Shown: one piece after another, positions 1-14,600 of the stretch | Layout of the letters: each line of letters begins with the position of its first letter | How positions within the stretch are numbered: position 1 is the first letter of the stretch | Assembly (NCBI GenBank): GCA_018398765.1 | Contig: JAHBMJ010004579.1 | Span: 1 to 52,500, forward strand | From: Chromera velia | Lineage: Eukaryota; Sar; Chromeraceae | Direction: 5' to 3' | DNA length: 52,500 nucleotides | The notes under the pieces: generated by a model | Seen by the model: the letters and a program-made list of their open reading frames with translations, nothing else | What the model was told of the DNA's origin: nothing | Database searches by the model: none | Made by a program: the position numbers and the translations under genes

Positions 1-60
<60 letters not shown>

Positions 61-75
61 CGTGTGTGTGCGTGT
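1..75. repeat. (GT)n microsatellite at window start
   Basis: Nearly pure GT dinucleotides with GC interruptions near the end. It lies inside the intron before lectin exon 1 and runs off the left edge. Confidence 0.95.
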
Positions 76-198
76 ATGTGTGTACACTACCCATTTTTGC
101 CTTCACTCTCCCTCTCTCAGTTGGTCTCCTTTGTCCCTTCTGGCAACTTGTCATCACTCTCTTGTCTCTTTTCTTCCGTTTCGTTTCTTGTTTGTCAG

Positions 199-618
199 GG
201 CGGCGTCTCGAGAGCTTCGGCAACATGACGTCGGCCCGTGCGGAGGGAGAGGTCCTGGTGGACCCCGGGGCCGAATTTGCTGCGGGCGTGACGTCTGATG
301 GGAAACTGAAGGTCTGGCACGTGCAGAGTGAGGTGGTGGTGTTCTCCTCCGACCAGGCAGGCACCCAGGTGGAGGCTTTGGAGGGACTCAGAGGTCCCTT
401 CTCTCTGGAGTTGGACCCTTATGGGAATGTGAGGGTGGTGCGGGAGGATGGGAGTGGGGTCTCTACAGTATGGTCTCTCTTCAACGAGACTGGGGCTCCC
501 GCTGGGTTCTCCTGGTCTTTCCGACTCTCACTGGAGACAGGCGGGGACTCTCGAATTCCTTCTCTCACACTTTTGGATGGGCTTGGAGAGGAAGTATGGA
601 CCTCGGCTCAATCTACTG
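199..618 (+). CDS. Lectin-array exon 1
   Basis: 140 codons between acceptor tttgtcag and donor GTCAGT; both flanking introns are phase 1. The three turn motifs are VVFSS, TVWSL and EVWTS. This is the first exon in the window. A (GT)n tract occupies the intron upstream. Confidence 0.8.
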
Positions 619-3600
619 GTCAGTGTCTGATCGATGAATGAAACCTACACTGCTCTTTCGGCACTTTTGTCGTAGTGTATCCTTTCCGGGTGTGCGTTGA
701 CAGAAGCAGTGCTTCCATCATTTCTTTTCTCCTTGGTGAAAAGGGAGTCAGTGGTCCCCACTCTTTTCTCACATGAGCAATCTGGGCAAACACTATCGCT
801 TGCAGCTGGTCGGCATTCTCTTGGCAAGTCTGCAGGCATTTATGCCTTCGTTTTTTTTTTCACTTACGTTCAAAGCGGTGTCTCCTTTCTCTGCTTCCGC
901 AGGCACGATTCTGAGCACGGCTGGTTCAGGTACCTTGGACGAGATGCACGCCGTGGTGAGTGAGGACGGAAGATTCGCGACCTTCGTGACAGATCAAGGT
1001 GTGCTGAGGGTCTCGAGAATGGAGGGCAACGACTGGGTGACCCTGTGGGAGTCTCACGAAGTCCTGGGGGGCTTAGATCCCTCTGGGCCCTTTCAACTGA
1101 GCCTCCTCCCTCCTCCTGACTCGACTCTACGCGTCGTTTCAGAATCGGATAATCGGACAGTTTGGGACTCTGGGGCCCCTTCTCTCTCCACTCATTCGCT
1201 CCCTCTGTCCGTGGTTGTGGAGGAATCGGCCGACATTCCTGGAAGTGCGCACCTAAGAGTGGTGGATGCCGACGGGCAAGCGGTATTTCAATCACCCGCA
1301 GATAGAGGTCAGCAAGGCTTTTGAAACTTGTGTTCCCTTCTTTCTGCTGAAATGACTGCAATGTTTCGTTGGTCCTCCTGGCGAGCTTTGCATGCACATG
1401 ATGCGCACAGGCAGGCAGTATTGCAGCACGCTCTGACTGACGTCTCTTTGTGAATGCATGTACACATCCATGCAGGACTCTCTCCACCCGCAACTGTGTT
1501 GGAGGAGGCGCTCAATCACCTGACGCCAGTGACTGCTGAAGACAGAAAGACAGCCTGTCAGACGGGGGCAGACGTGTTTGCAGATGCAGAAACTCTGGCG
1601 GGGGGCAGTGCTTCAGAGGCTCTTCCTCAAGGAGAGGTGATGCTTTCACAGGGCGGTCGCTTCGGCCTTCGCGTGTCTAGCAATGGGCTCTTGGAGCTCG
1701 TCCTCCTGTCTCTTCAGCCGCCTGTGGTGGTCTGGAAGTCTGATGGGGTGGGTTCTTCTTTCTGGAGTTCTTCCATTGAGGCGCCCTTTCGGTTGGTGTT
1801 CAGCTACCTGAGTGGGAAGACTGAGGTGGAAGACTCCAACGGTGAAGTTGTGTGGAAACTTTTTGGTAACGACAGCTGCGCTCTGCCTGGATATCTTGGG
1901 TCGCCTCCCTTCGCTCTTGAAATCCGAGAAGGGTCTCAGGGGAACTCTCTGCCGTCTCTGGCTTTGGTGGACCTGAATCGGACCTTGTTCTTTGAAAGTC
2001 CTAGGGCTGCAGGTTCGTCGTCGATCAGTGAGTTGAGCTTTGAAAGAAGGACAGGGCCAGCTGGTTGCATTCGACTCCCTTTCTTTTCTGTTTTGGGTCC
2101 ATGGAGCGGGTGACGCTGAAAATGCAAAACGCCTCTCTGCCTGCCTTCTCACGGATGACGAAGTCTCTTCTTTCACATACGCTTCCCTCCCTTCCTTCCT
2201 TCAATTTTGTTGCATGCATGCAGGTACCCTCCTGGGTGGGGACAGTCTCCCGCAGAACACAAGCTCTTCCTCCTCCTCAGGCCTCGACCAGAACGAGGCC
2301 CTTCTTTCCTCTGACGGATCTCTGGTGCTGACTGTGAGGGAGGACGGTCAGGTGCAGTTGGCTGATAGCGCTTCGGGGCAAGTCTTTTGGGTCTCTGAGG
2401 GGGAGAGTTCGGGAGGAGCCGACCGTGCGCTGTGGGAGCCTCCATTTGGCCTTCGAGTCACCTCCAATGGATCCATCGCTCTCGTCAGTAGGGCCAATGC
2501 AGAAGAATTTATCGTCTGGACACTCCCTGAAGGAGGCGTAAGCGACACACTGAACGTCTCAGAGGCCTTCTCACTCCGCGTGAGGAGAAACGCTGCTGGC
2601 TTTCCGATGGTCGAGCTGACAGGGGTCTTGTCTCCTTCCGGGGAGACATACACCCTCTGGACGTCTCTTGACGATATTCCCGCAGGTCAGATTGAAGAAA
2701 AGAAAAACACACAGACACCCACAGAGGGAGATCGAGAGCAAGAGAAAGGAAGATAAAGGAGTAAAAGCAACCGCCATTCCCACTACCTCAGCTCTTTTTC
2801 AGCTCCCCTCTGGCTCTCCTCTGTCATGAATGGCGACGCGAACCTCTCTCACCCCTCTCTTCATGAAGAACAAGAGAAAACGAATCAAACGGCACGAATC
2901 GAATATAAATTTTGCATAGCTGCATGACTGAGGCCTTTTCGCTTTGCTTGTCATGCAGGGACTGGAAAGGGCAACGACAACGGTGCAGGCGTGGCAACAA
3001 ATTTGACTGTGCTGGTGGAAGGACAGTCTCTCCTCTCCTCCGACGGAATCTTTGCCGTCTCTCTGGACGAGAACGGAGAGCTGAAACTCACAGATTCAAG
3101 AGCACGAGGGGACACGCCGGTCACTCTGTGGAGCTCTACTGATGCCACCCTTGGTCCAGGCACTCTCCTCTTGAACTCCTCTTCCAACGCAGAGCATCCT
3201 CTGTCCCTTCTGTTGAAGGACGACTGTCGACTGACTGTGGAGGGATCTGGAGGCACGGTTCTCTGGACCTCCCATCTGTCCTCTCCAGCAGCAGCCACAG
3301 GTCCCTGCAGCCTGGCCGTTGTGCCTCACGACTCTGAAGGCGCCAATCTCGTGGTAGTGGACCGTTCCACTGGTGCAGTCGTGTGGACGACGGAACATCG
3401 GAGAAGTCAGTCTGAACTAACTTGCGCTCGTGTTTCTCTGTCTCAGATTTCTCAACCCTGATTGTTCATCCAAATTTTCTCCTTACTTGAGGGTGCATGC
3501 GAAGACCGCCTGCAAGTGTCTTGATTTGTTTCTGAGAGGAATCGTTCTGAAGGAAAGCATGGCAACAAATACAGGAGTAAGATTGCATGTGTACCATTTT

Positions 3601-6600
3601 GTCTGTCCATCAATGCAGGGACATCACTTTCTTCAGACCTGGGAGGCAGCGCCGCGGTGTTGCCTGAAGGAATTGCGCTTCCGTCTCCTGGAGGCGTTTT
3701 CGTGGCCCTCGTGTCGGACGACGGCGACCTCCAGGTTCGTCACACAGCGACGGGGTCCCGGGTGTTCTCAGCCAGAAGTGCTCCTGTGACAGGAACCTTT
3801 TCTGAGCCTGGAAGGGAATCGCCGTCATCCTCCTTCTCACTGAGACTAAAGGAATCGGAAGGGAACCTGGAGGTCTTCCGAGAGGAGAGGGGCAGCGTGG
3901 TTGTCACGTGGTCTCTCTTTAGTGCCTCGAATTCTTCGTCCCTTGGCGGCTCTCCTCCATTCGAATTGAAACTTTCGGACTCGGCAGTCCTCTTCCTCAC
4001 AGACGCCCTCAATGCCACTCTGTGGTCCTCGGCAGAAGCAACAGGTTGGTCGGCAGTAGTGGTCTGTCTGTCTCGTCGAGAGAGACAGGAAGACAATGAG
4101 TGCAAACGTGGACGTGATTCACCGAGTGACGCAGCAATGCTTCATTCGGAGAAGCTGTCACTGTATCAGTAGCAGTTTTAGAAGACAGAGGGATACTCTG
4201 CACACTTGGAAACCGCAATCTCTTCCCATGCCTGCATTTCTGGCGGAAGAAGTCTGACGTGCATTGCGATTTCGCCGATCCTTGCACTTTTGTCTCTGAC
4301 CCTCTCTCTCTACTTTTTCTGTCTCTCTGTTGCTGCAGGTCTCCCTCTAGACAGCCGCACGCACCCTGAGAAAAGTGCGGGGTCTGGAATCCTCTCAGGA
4401 ACGTCAAAGTGTCTTGGAGCTTTTGCTCAGAAAATTCAGAACCCCGATCTAATGGTGTACAAATCTGATTCAAAGGCACAAGTTTTGACTTCCTCCACGG
4501 AGGTCACACCCCTGTGGTCATCTTCCTCTTCCTGGTCACCCCTGACGACATTGGTCGACAACGCCATCATCACCCCTCCTTTGCACTTGAAAGCCAGTCT
4601 TGAGACGCAGCTTGCAAGGATATGGGCAGAGGACTCGGGAGGTTCGGTTGGGCTGAATGCCTCCAGGCCTCTTTGGCGTTGGGCCTCTTCCCAGTCAGCA
4701 GAAGGTACAAGCTTCTCTGCGTCTCTGTCTTCTTTTTCTACAGCATCTGTCGTCCTCAGGGTGGTGGAGATTCCAGAAGGAAGCTGTAGCGTCAGCGTCA
4801 CCTTGGAGGACTCCGGCGATTCCTTCTCGGAACTTCTTTTCTCTTCCACGTTGCAGGGAAAAAGTCAGTCAGACAGGTCGTTTGGCTGCAACGGCCCCAG
4901 TCATTAGATCGATGGCCTAGAATGTGCTCAGTAGGTATTTTGGATGTGAATACGCCAGTCGTCTTGATCTTTTATTGGTCCCAGCGGATGGACACAAAAT
5001 GAGTCTCTCTCGCTTTGTCTCGCCTCACTTGCGGAGGGCCTCTGCTTGCATTCAAGAAGATATTGCTGTTGTTGATCGACATGACCAAAACGAATCCAGA
5101 ATCAATGAATTAAAAGAATGAATCGATCGAATCTGACTGTGCTGAACGCTTATAAATGGCATCCTGTCGACTGCAGGACGAAGCTTGAGCAGTAAGGATG
5201 GAGGGACCCTCCCGCAAGATTCTCCTTTGCTCTCCTCTGACGGGAAGTTTGCACTGACCCTGCGTTCGGATGGGGTTCTCAGGCTCAGAGACAGTGACGA
5301 GGGCTCAGGGGGGGGAGAAGGTGCGGAGTACTGGAGCTCTGAGAATGTGGGCACTCTATTCGGTGATGTGTTCTCCCTTGCTCCTCCCTTTAGCCTGTCA
5401 TTGAACGCGTCCTCTGGGGCGCTTCAGGTAGTACAGTCTGACACAGGGGAAGTTCTCTGGTCCCTCTTTGACCCTCCAGAGGCACCAGGAAGCGGGGGGG
5501 CTCCATGGAGACTCGCAGTCGTGAGGGGTCCCTACGGTCCCGAAGTTTTTCTCTCAGACGGGAATGGAACGGTCGTGTGGACTACACGACCTGACACGCT
5601 TGGTCGGTCCTTCTTTTTATCCCCTAAAGGGGATCTTCTTCGTGTGCTACCTTAGGCTCCCTGTTTCAAGGCTTCTTCTTTTCTTCGGTGCAGTTGGAAC
5701 AAAGGTCAAACCTCACTCGATTCTCCCCTTGTAGGATCCTTCCTTCAGCCTGCCTTTCTCCGAGGGGACCGCTCGATCTTCTGTGTATGTGTCGCTACAT
5801 TTTCCTCTTGCGCAGGTGACCCATGAGTTGCATCTACGGCTTTGACTTGATGCTTTATCAATGTTGCCTGGCACCAAAGGTACGACAGCCGCGTTCTTGA
5901 AACAGATTACATGCCCTCAACTTGAATGGAATGCAGGAATCGGACTGGAGACAGGGAACGGTTCTTCATCATCGAACAGCCGTATTCTTCCTGAGGGGAC
6001 ACCTCTGATGTCATCTGACGGTCGTTTCTCTGCGTTCGTGGATTCATCAGGGCATCTGGTTCTTCGGGACTCTCTGAGTTCCTTGGTGGTCTGGAGTTCC
6101 GAAAACCGAAATTACAGTCGGGGCATCCAGACAGACACACAGAGACCCTTCCAGATGGTCCTGACAGCAAACGGCACCCTGGAGGTTCAGTCGGTGTTCG
6201 ACCGGAATTCCCCCGAGACCCTTTGGTCCTCTGTTTCCACAGACAGTCCTCAAGGAACTCCTCCTTTTTCAGTCGCGATTCTTCCAGGAGACTCCAGCGG
6301 CCTCCCCCCGAGAATTGTTATTGCTTCGTCTGGGGGCGTCTCTCCTGTGTGGAGCTCTGCAGACTCCCAATGTAGGTTCGGCTTGTTTTTTTTTTTTTTT
6401 AAGGGAGCTCTGCAGACTCACAATGTCGGTTCGACTGCGTGTCTCTTTTCTTGTCCTCACTGAATGGAGAGAGAATTAATTGTGCTGTCAAGTCCTCTCT
6501 TCCGCCTACCCAGCCTACCAAAGAGATTCCGTCTTTGAAATGACAACGTTTTAGGCAGAAATCAGTTTCTGTTTTCGATCAACGTGCTTGACGCTCTTTG

Positions 6601-8641
6601 GTTTGTTGCCGTCTCTGCATGTGTGCAGATGCGACTCTTTCGAATCCTTCCTCTCCTACTGAACCGGCTGAGCTGTCAGCTGGCGTTGCGCTGCTCTCAG
6701 AGAGCAATCGGTTTGCAGCGTCTGTATCAGCTGAGGGAGTGCTGCAGCTCCGGTCTCTTGAAGGCGATGTGGTCCTGTGGGCAGCCTCCGATGACTCCAG
6801 TGAGGCCGACTCTGGGACGTTCGTGGACTACCCTGCCGACAACAAGCCTTCATCTCCTTTCAGGTCTGTAAATGCATGCAGGCGCTTCTTTCTGCTTCTT
6901 GTTTGTTTTTCTGCCGTTGTGGGGGAGACTGGGGGCCCTTTGCTCCCCTAGTGTGACAGCTGACCTTTGCTCCCCTAGTATGACAGCTGACCAGCAGCCG
7001 GAGGGTGTGGCTACATGTGTGTCTGTCCGATCGAATGGGACGAAAGAGCATGTGTGCATTAATTCTGCTCATCATCTGCAGCCTGAGAATTGGCGCTTCG
7101 GGGACGTTGGAGGTTTTCTCTCAGGTAGACGGGCGGGTGGTCTGGACCTCGAGCAATGGCACAGAGGTAACTGGGAACCCGCCGTTCAGTGCGTGGGTGG
7201 GCGAGACCTCAGAGGGAAGTGCCGCAATTCGTTTGGGGGATGGAGACGGCAACTTGATCTGGGAAGCACCCAAGCCGACAGGTGGGCATCTGAAATATGC
7301 GTACCACCTTTTCAACACATGGGCTTCAGAGAAATACTTTGGTCCTGAAGAGTTCCCCTCTGAAGTTTTTATGGTTTGAGGTTCCTTCCTACCAATCAAC
7401 AGGCTGAAAGAGACAGATTGAAACAAGCCCCCACTTTGACTCTCCCCGTGCAGATCGAAAACGAGTGTTGAGCTCGTCGTCCAACGAGAGTCTGTCTGAA
7501 GGCATTCCTCTGGTTTCTGAGGATGGAAGGTTCGCTCTTCGTCTGAGTTCGGGTGGGGTTGTTGAGATGGTGCACACCTCCTCGGGAGCCGTTTTGTTTA
7601 GCTCGGAAGATGCAGGAGGAATTGGCACATGGATCCGGTCTCCACTCTCCGTCGGGCGTCCCTTTAAGCTCTCTGTGAGTGACAAAGGAGACCTGCAGGT
7701 ATGGACAGACCCTCCTGATGCGGGTACGTCTGTGATCGTCTGGAGCCTGCTGAACGTGACAGACCCCAGCGATAGCCCGAGAGGGACTGCACCGTTTCGA
7801 CTGGGACTGACGCAGACTGAGAGTGGCAAACCTTTCTTCCAAATATCAGATGCCTCCGGGACCTCCGTGTACTCATCTCAGCACCTTATCGGTAAATCTC
7901 CATTTTGCTCTGTCTCCAACTGGATACTCCTTTCCGTACCTGATCACTTTCCAATTCCTTTTCTTGCCTGAAGGCATTCCGTACGTCTTTCGGGACCGTA
8001 TCTGCCGCTTGTTTCGGTTCCTGCTCTCTTTCTTCCCGCTTCTCTTTCTTCAGCCCTGCTTCCTGTTCTTTTTTCATATTGACCTCTCAAACAAATCTAA
8101 ATATGTGTAGCAACTCCCTCTTCCATTCCATCTTGATGCGTTTTCTTTCTTTCTTTTTCCTGTCTGCCTGCAGGTCCTTCGTTGAGTTCCTCCAGTTCCC
8201 GGCAGACGCTCTCAGAGGGACGTGCAATCATCTCCGCAGACGGAGACGCACTTGTGTGGCTGCAGTCCAGCGGCGTCCTTGAGGTCCTCCAGATCGGCAG
8301 CAGGGCACAGGGAGGGGTCGCCTCTCTCTCCACTGGGCGTGCGTCAATTCCGGTTTGGTCTTCGGAATGGCCCTCAGGGACCTCGGGCCCGTCCGAGGTT
8401 CTTCTGAATGAGACCCGGGGCTCTCTACAGCTTCTCAGTGCATCTGGACTCGAAAGTCCTCTGTGGGAATTGGGAGCGGACGGAGGCGAGATCCCGTCGC
8501 CGCTTCCTGTGACACTTCGGGTGGTCACCTCTCTGGCCGGGCCTGAGCTTGTCGTTGCAGGCGGGGGGCAGGTTCGGTTCAGGACGGGGCAGCTGGCAGA
8601 AGCCACGGGAAATAGAGGTAAGAAACTGAGTTCTGGGTGTG

Positions 8642-8685
<44 letters not shown>

Positions 8686-11600
8686 CGCGCGCAAAGGTCC
8701 TGCTTTGCCTAGTCCTCCGTATTTCCACCTACGTGACTGATTTTATTTGTTTTTCTGTTGACTGAACAAGGCGATCGTTGCAACATTGGGGGTTGTGGGG
8801 ATTCCACATGAGCCGCTTTCGTTCGGGCTCAACTTCTCTTTTTGTTCGTTTGCTCGTTACGTCAAGAGTCACAGAAGTACAGATGCCTAAAATTGAAAGT
8901 GATGGACGTGGTTGAAATTATTCGATCTGTATCTGCGTTGCAGATGCCTCCTTCCGTTCAGCGGACAGTCAAGAAAACATCCCTGTGGAAATTTCTGAGG
9001 GCACTGTGTTGCTCTCAAGGGACGGTCTCGTCAGTGTGCATTTCGCAGAGGGGAAAATAGAAGCTGTACATCGCCCTACTTTGAGTCTGTTGTGGAGCTC
9101 CCAGGATGCCCTTACGGGATATTCCTATTCAACAGCCACCATCAAAGACTGGGCAGGCCCCTTTAGATACGAACTGAGACGGGATGGGTTTGCGCTTCGG
9201 ATCAGTTCTGCAGTGACAAGCAAAAGTTTGTGGTCGGCAGTCGCAGAGAATGCGGTGATCGGAAACGATACCCTGTCTGTGGAGGCTGTGGGATGCTCAA
9301 GCGGAGATCCGGGGCTTTTGGTGACCTCTGGAGACGGGGGAAGCTCCTCTCCTGTGTCCTCCGTATTTTGGGGAGGTGTGCAAAAAGGTGGGTGTTTTAG
9401 ACGTGCAACAACGATATTTTTCTTTCTTTCTTTCTTTGTTTCTTTCTTTCTTTGTTGTCAGGTCTTGTCAGAATGAGTACTACTTCTCTCTGTGGCTGTA
9501 GTTGGACTTTGATTTTTTTTGTCTGTTTTTCTTTGATTGAATGACTCCATCACATTCCTCGTTCTTTTGCGTTGCAGGAGTTTCTACCCTGCTGCCCCTG
9601 GGGGAGGCACAGCCCCTGATCTCTCAGGACTGCAAATTTTTTGGTTCTCTTACGAAAGACTCTCTCCTCTCCATTCACGATTTTCGGACGGGGCTCCGAC
9701 TGTGGGACTCTCTGATGGTAGGGCGGCAACTGGTGGGATCTCTCGGGGCTGTGAGAGGGTCCGTTGAATTTGGAGTGAGCATGGACTCTGGAGGGACGAC
9801 GCCTGTGGGGGTTGCAGTGTCCAGCTCCTCTAATGGGGTGGTCTGGAATGATACATTGACGGGGAGCAGCAGCATGAGTGGGGGGAATTTGACGATTCGG
9901 TTGGACTCCTGGAATGACGGTGTGAGTGCAGTTGTGCGGGATGAGGGGGGAGCAGTGGTCTGGAGGTCCTCCGACGCATCCTCTGCTTCGAATTGTCAGT
10001 GAATGCATCCGGCTGTCTCTTTGCCGCATGGCTTTTGTTTGGGTTTCACGTTCTCTTGTGGTTGACAAAAATGTCATTGTGTCGTTTTGCCTGGATGACG
10101 ACCCTTTGCTTTGGTCTTTGTCTGTCTGTACGGTTGTGTGCAGGTGCATATGTTCTCTCCAACGGGGGGCGTTCCTCTCTGCCAAGTGGGAGTGCGCTCA
10201 TGTCGAGGGACGGGGGTTTCTTTATCCTTGTCAATCCTTCAGACGGTGCCCTGCAGCTGTGGAAGAAGAATGGGGGGGGGGGACTCGGTGGAGAGGCGCT
10301 CGTGTGGTCGGCAGGACATGAGGGGGCATCTGGATTCTGGTGGGTCCCCAATACGCTGAGCCCCTTTCAACGGAAGCCCTTCAGCCTGCAGGTCATGCCG
10401 GAGGGTAGGCTTGACGTCGTTAGCTCGGACGGCGTGACTGTTTGGTCCTCTGCAGCTTCGAACAGTTCTTCCAGTGGGGGGGTGGGACCGTACGAGTGTT
10501 TCGTCAGAAGCCGCACGGATCCTGCTGTGATTCTGTTGACAGATTCTACAGGAACCATCCTGTGGGAGGGCGGCTATGAGCCTGAATTGAGTGGTCAGTC
10601 GAAAGAAAGAAAGAGGACTCTGGAAGGAAGACAGGGCAGGGCGGGGTCACTCTCAGAAATTGGTGTCTCAGTTCTGCGACAGAACTCCAAATTGGCACTG
10701 CAACGCATGATTGACCGGGTCCTGCAGGTCTCGTAGTCACACACAGGAAGGTGATTTATTTTCACCCATTGACAAAAATGCTTCATCCGCCCCAAGACAC
10801 TCTTCCAGCTTTTCAGCTGGCTGCTGAATCAGCTGAGAAGCATCTTGATGTTTTGCTTTATTTTTTCCTTCTCATTTTTCACGCAGGTCCTCCGATGTCT
10901 CCGGGAGTTCTTGAGGGTGCCCAGTCTGCCTTGGAGTCTGCAGACAAAAGATGGAAGGCCATTGTGGGAACAGACGGGGTCCTCCGAATAGTGGACGGTG
11001 TGAGTGGAGAGACGCTGCTGAGCTCGGAAGAATTCGGAAACGTTCTGGTCGACCCTCAGGGAGACGGGGGCCCTTTCGCGTTGAATTTCACGAACGGAGG
11101 TGACCTGCAGGTGGTCAACAGAGAGACGGGGGAGATCATCTGGAGTCTCTTCAACCTGTCTGACTCCTCCGCTATTGCACAGCCTCTCTTGGATGCTGTG
11201 GGCTCCTTCACTCCCCCTCCTCTTCTGCAATTGATTATCAATCCCGACACGGGACTTCCGATGTTGCAAGTGATTGGCAGTGGAGACGGGAATGTCCTCT
11301 GGGATTCTAGAAGTGCCCTTCCTGATGGGACTGTGATCAGAGAACCGGGAAGTCCTCTCACCTCCCATCCATTGTCGGACTCGAAAGGCAGACGTGACAC
11401 TCTCAAGGCAACAGAAAGCATTTTGTCAGTCGACGGGCGCCACTCTCTGTCGTTGGGGACAGACGGTACTCTGTCTTTGACCACAAAGCCAGACACTCAG
11501 GTGTGGACATCGCACATGAGTCCGACGTCTCCCTCAGAAGGCGCATTGAGCACGGGGCCCTTTCATCTTCAGATGACCCCGGAAGGCCCTTTTGCGGTTG

Positions 11601-14600
11601 TCTCTTCAAGGACGGGTGCCGTTCTCTGGAGTCCTTGGGGGTCCACCTTCAATGACTCGAGTGCGGCTTTGACCGTCTCGGGAAGTCCTCCGTTCACTTT
11701 GCGGGTGATCGTCGAAAACAGTGGCATGCCAACCGTGGTTCTCTCCGACGCGAAGGGGAACGTTGAGTGGAGCTCTGGGGACCACAAGGGTCAGTCAGCA
11801 GGCTGCCTCATGTGAATTGCTTTGGGGGCGGGGTTCTGATGAATATTCAATATACTCACATGCATGAATGCAGGCGAAGATTGCGTCCTGGATGCCTCTT
11901 CTTTTGTTCTTTTTTGTTTGTTTGTGTCGTAAAGACTTTCCTTGGTGATCTTTGGTCGGAGCTGTGTACCATCTTCTGCCTTTGCCCCGATTTTTTTTTC
12001 GATTTTGCAACCCGGCTTCAGAACGGCAAAGCTACACTGAGCCCCGAGCCGATAAGGCAGTGGGAAGGAAAAAATGATTGCCACTTGGAAAGCCAATGTA
12101 CGAGGCTCGCTGTGTTATTTTGAACTGCAGCCCGACATTTTGAGACTGGCAACGGGATCAGCGGAAACAGCTCCGTGGACACAGTCGCCAACGCAGAATT
12201 GCCTGCCGGGGCCAGTTGGGGTCTCCCCTCTCTGGGCCTCTCAGAAGGGAACCTCCGTCTTGACATGGGGACAGACGGGACGCTGCGGCTGGTTGGAGGG
12301 GAGGGAGAGACGCGCCAGATTTTCTGGTCCTCCTCCGACACTAGGCAGGGAAATCTGTTGCTTGATCCCTCTGTGGCAGGAGAGCCTTTCTTGACCGTGT
12401 TGGACGGGACGACGGGGGACTTGCAGATTGTCTCTGAGAGACCCGAGCCTGAGGAGGACGTGGTGGTCTGGTCACTCTTCCCGCCCAACACCGGACCTCA
12501 TGGCACTCCTCCTTTCCGACTGTCTGCAACTGTGGACCCTCAAACAGGAGGCATTCCGATCCTTCGCCTGATTGATGGAGTCCCGAATGAACTTTGGACC
12601 TCAGGAAATGCAACCACGTGGCTTGCAGGTCGGTCAGAGAGAAGTAAGTCTCTTTGCAGTCTTTCCCTGTCAGCTTTTCTCTGTCTGACAGAGAAAATGT
12701 ATAATTGTGTTGTGGATTTTGGATGTGTGCAGATTCACATGAAATGAAGACTGAGAGTCCTTCGTTCACCCCGGCGCTTCTCCAGGAAAACATTCCTCTG
12801 TATGGAGGGGGCGGGACCTTGTACGCAAAGATTTCGTCGTCAGGGGTGATTTCTTTAATTGAGCGGGATACTGGTCTGGTCGTCTGGACCTCCAATGACG
12901 GTCCCGGGACTTTTCTGATGGACATTGACGCCGCCCCCGGCCCTTTTGCCATGCGTCTCGCTTCAGACGGTGCTCTCGAAATCATCTCTGGTGTCAGTCC
13001 TTCTTCGTCTGAGAATGGAATGTTGGACTCCAACAGCACCAGCATGGTCGTTTGGAGAGCAGATCCCTTGACATCCTCAGGAGGATGGGGTGAACCTCCT
13101 CACCAACTGACGGTCACATTGGGACCCGATGGGCCTGCTCTGATGGTTGTGGATGGTAATGGAACGGCTGTGTGGAGCTCTGGGTCGTCTGAACGTCAAG
13201 GTGGGCTTCTTGCAGAGAGAAGGAAGACAGGGGGGGATGGGACATGTACATGCTTCAAACGATTGTTTCACGCATTTCGACTCGACGCTCAGAATATCGA
13301 TAACTGGTCAAAACGGTACAGAATATTTACGTATTCTTTGAAGCTTTCTGCACTCTTATCAATCCATGTATCGACATGTATGCAGAGGGTGCGATTAGCA
13401 CAACCTCCCCGCTTGCTTCAAGGACCATCGACACCGAACGTCCTCTTGTCGATCTGTTCGGAAATGGGGTTCTGGAACTTTCTGAGACAGGACGACTTGT
13501 GCTGAGGCATCGGAAGACAGGCGCCGAAATTTGGAGTTCGGACTTGTCGGGGTTTCCCTCAGCAAATTATGGCTCTGGAGGTTTTGCCCCTCCCTTCAAG
13601 GCAGTCGCATCGAACGAGACGGGACTTGTGATCCTTGCGGGAGACGGGAGAGTTGTCTGGACTCTTCTTGACCCAGCAGCAGGAGGATCTTCCTTCTCCC
13701 CTCCCCTGACTGTGCGCCTGGAGGACGACCTGTTCGGAATGCCGACTTTGACTGTCTTTGACGGATCTGGAAACTCTCTCTTCTCCTCAGATGCAGACTC
13801 TGAAGGTGGGTTGATTCTTCTGTCAGTCCAGACTGCGGGCACGCACGAATGCAAGTATCTGTACGTCCATAATTCGTTTCAATACATTGTCTTGTATCTG
13901 TCCACCTTGTCTGTTGCAGGCATCGTCTCGCTCCCTGCTACCGACACCGCCGGGGGTGTTCTACCCGTCTCCAGTCTCCCGACGAAAGATGTTCAGTACT
14001 CCGCTGTTCTCGGGCCGGACGGAGTTCTCCGAATAGTGGACGGTGTGAGTGGAGAGACGCTGCTGAGCTCGGAAGAATTCGGAAACGTTCTGGTCGACCC
14101 TCGAGGAGACGGGGGCCCTTTTGCGTTGAATTTCACCAGCGGAGGTGACCTGCAGGTGGTCAACAGAGAGACGGAGGAGATCATCTGGAGTCTCTTCAAC
14201 CTGTCTGACTCCTCCGCTATCGCACAGCCTCTCCTGGATGCTGCTGGCTCCTTCACTCCCCCTCCTCTCCTGCAGCTGCATACTGATGAGAACACAGGTC
14301 GTCCCGTTCTTCGGGTGATCGACGACGATGGCACAAGTCTCTGGGAGCTTCCTGAGAAGGTGGGAGGATCACTGCAAACGTCTGGAAGCACCAATCGATC
14401 AATCCCGGTTGGTCGTCCTCTCCTGTCAGATGACGGTCGCTATTCTGCGTCTCTGACTGAATCTGGATCCATCGAAATCCGGGACAGGAACGGTGAGAGG
14501 TCCCTTCTCTGGTCTTCGATCACCGATGGTGCCAACGGGACCCTGTTAAGCAGTGAACTGATCAAAGGCCCGATTGAATTGGTTCTCGGAGGTGAAGGAG

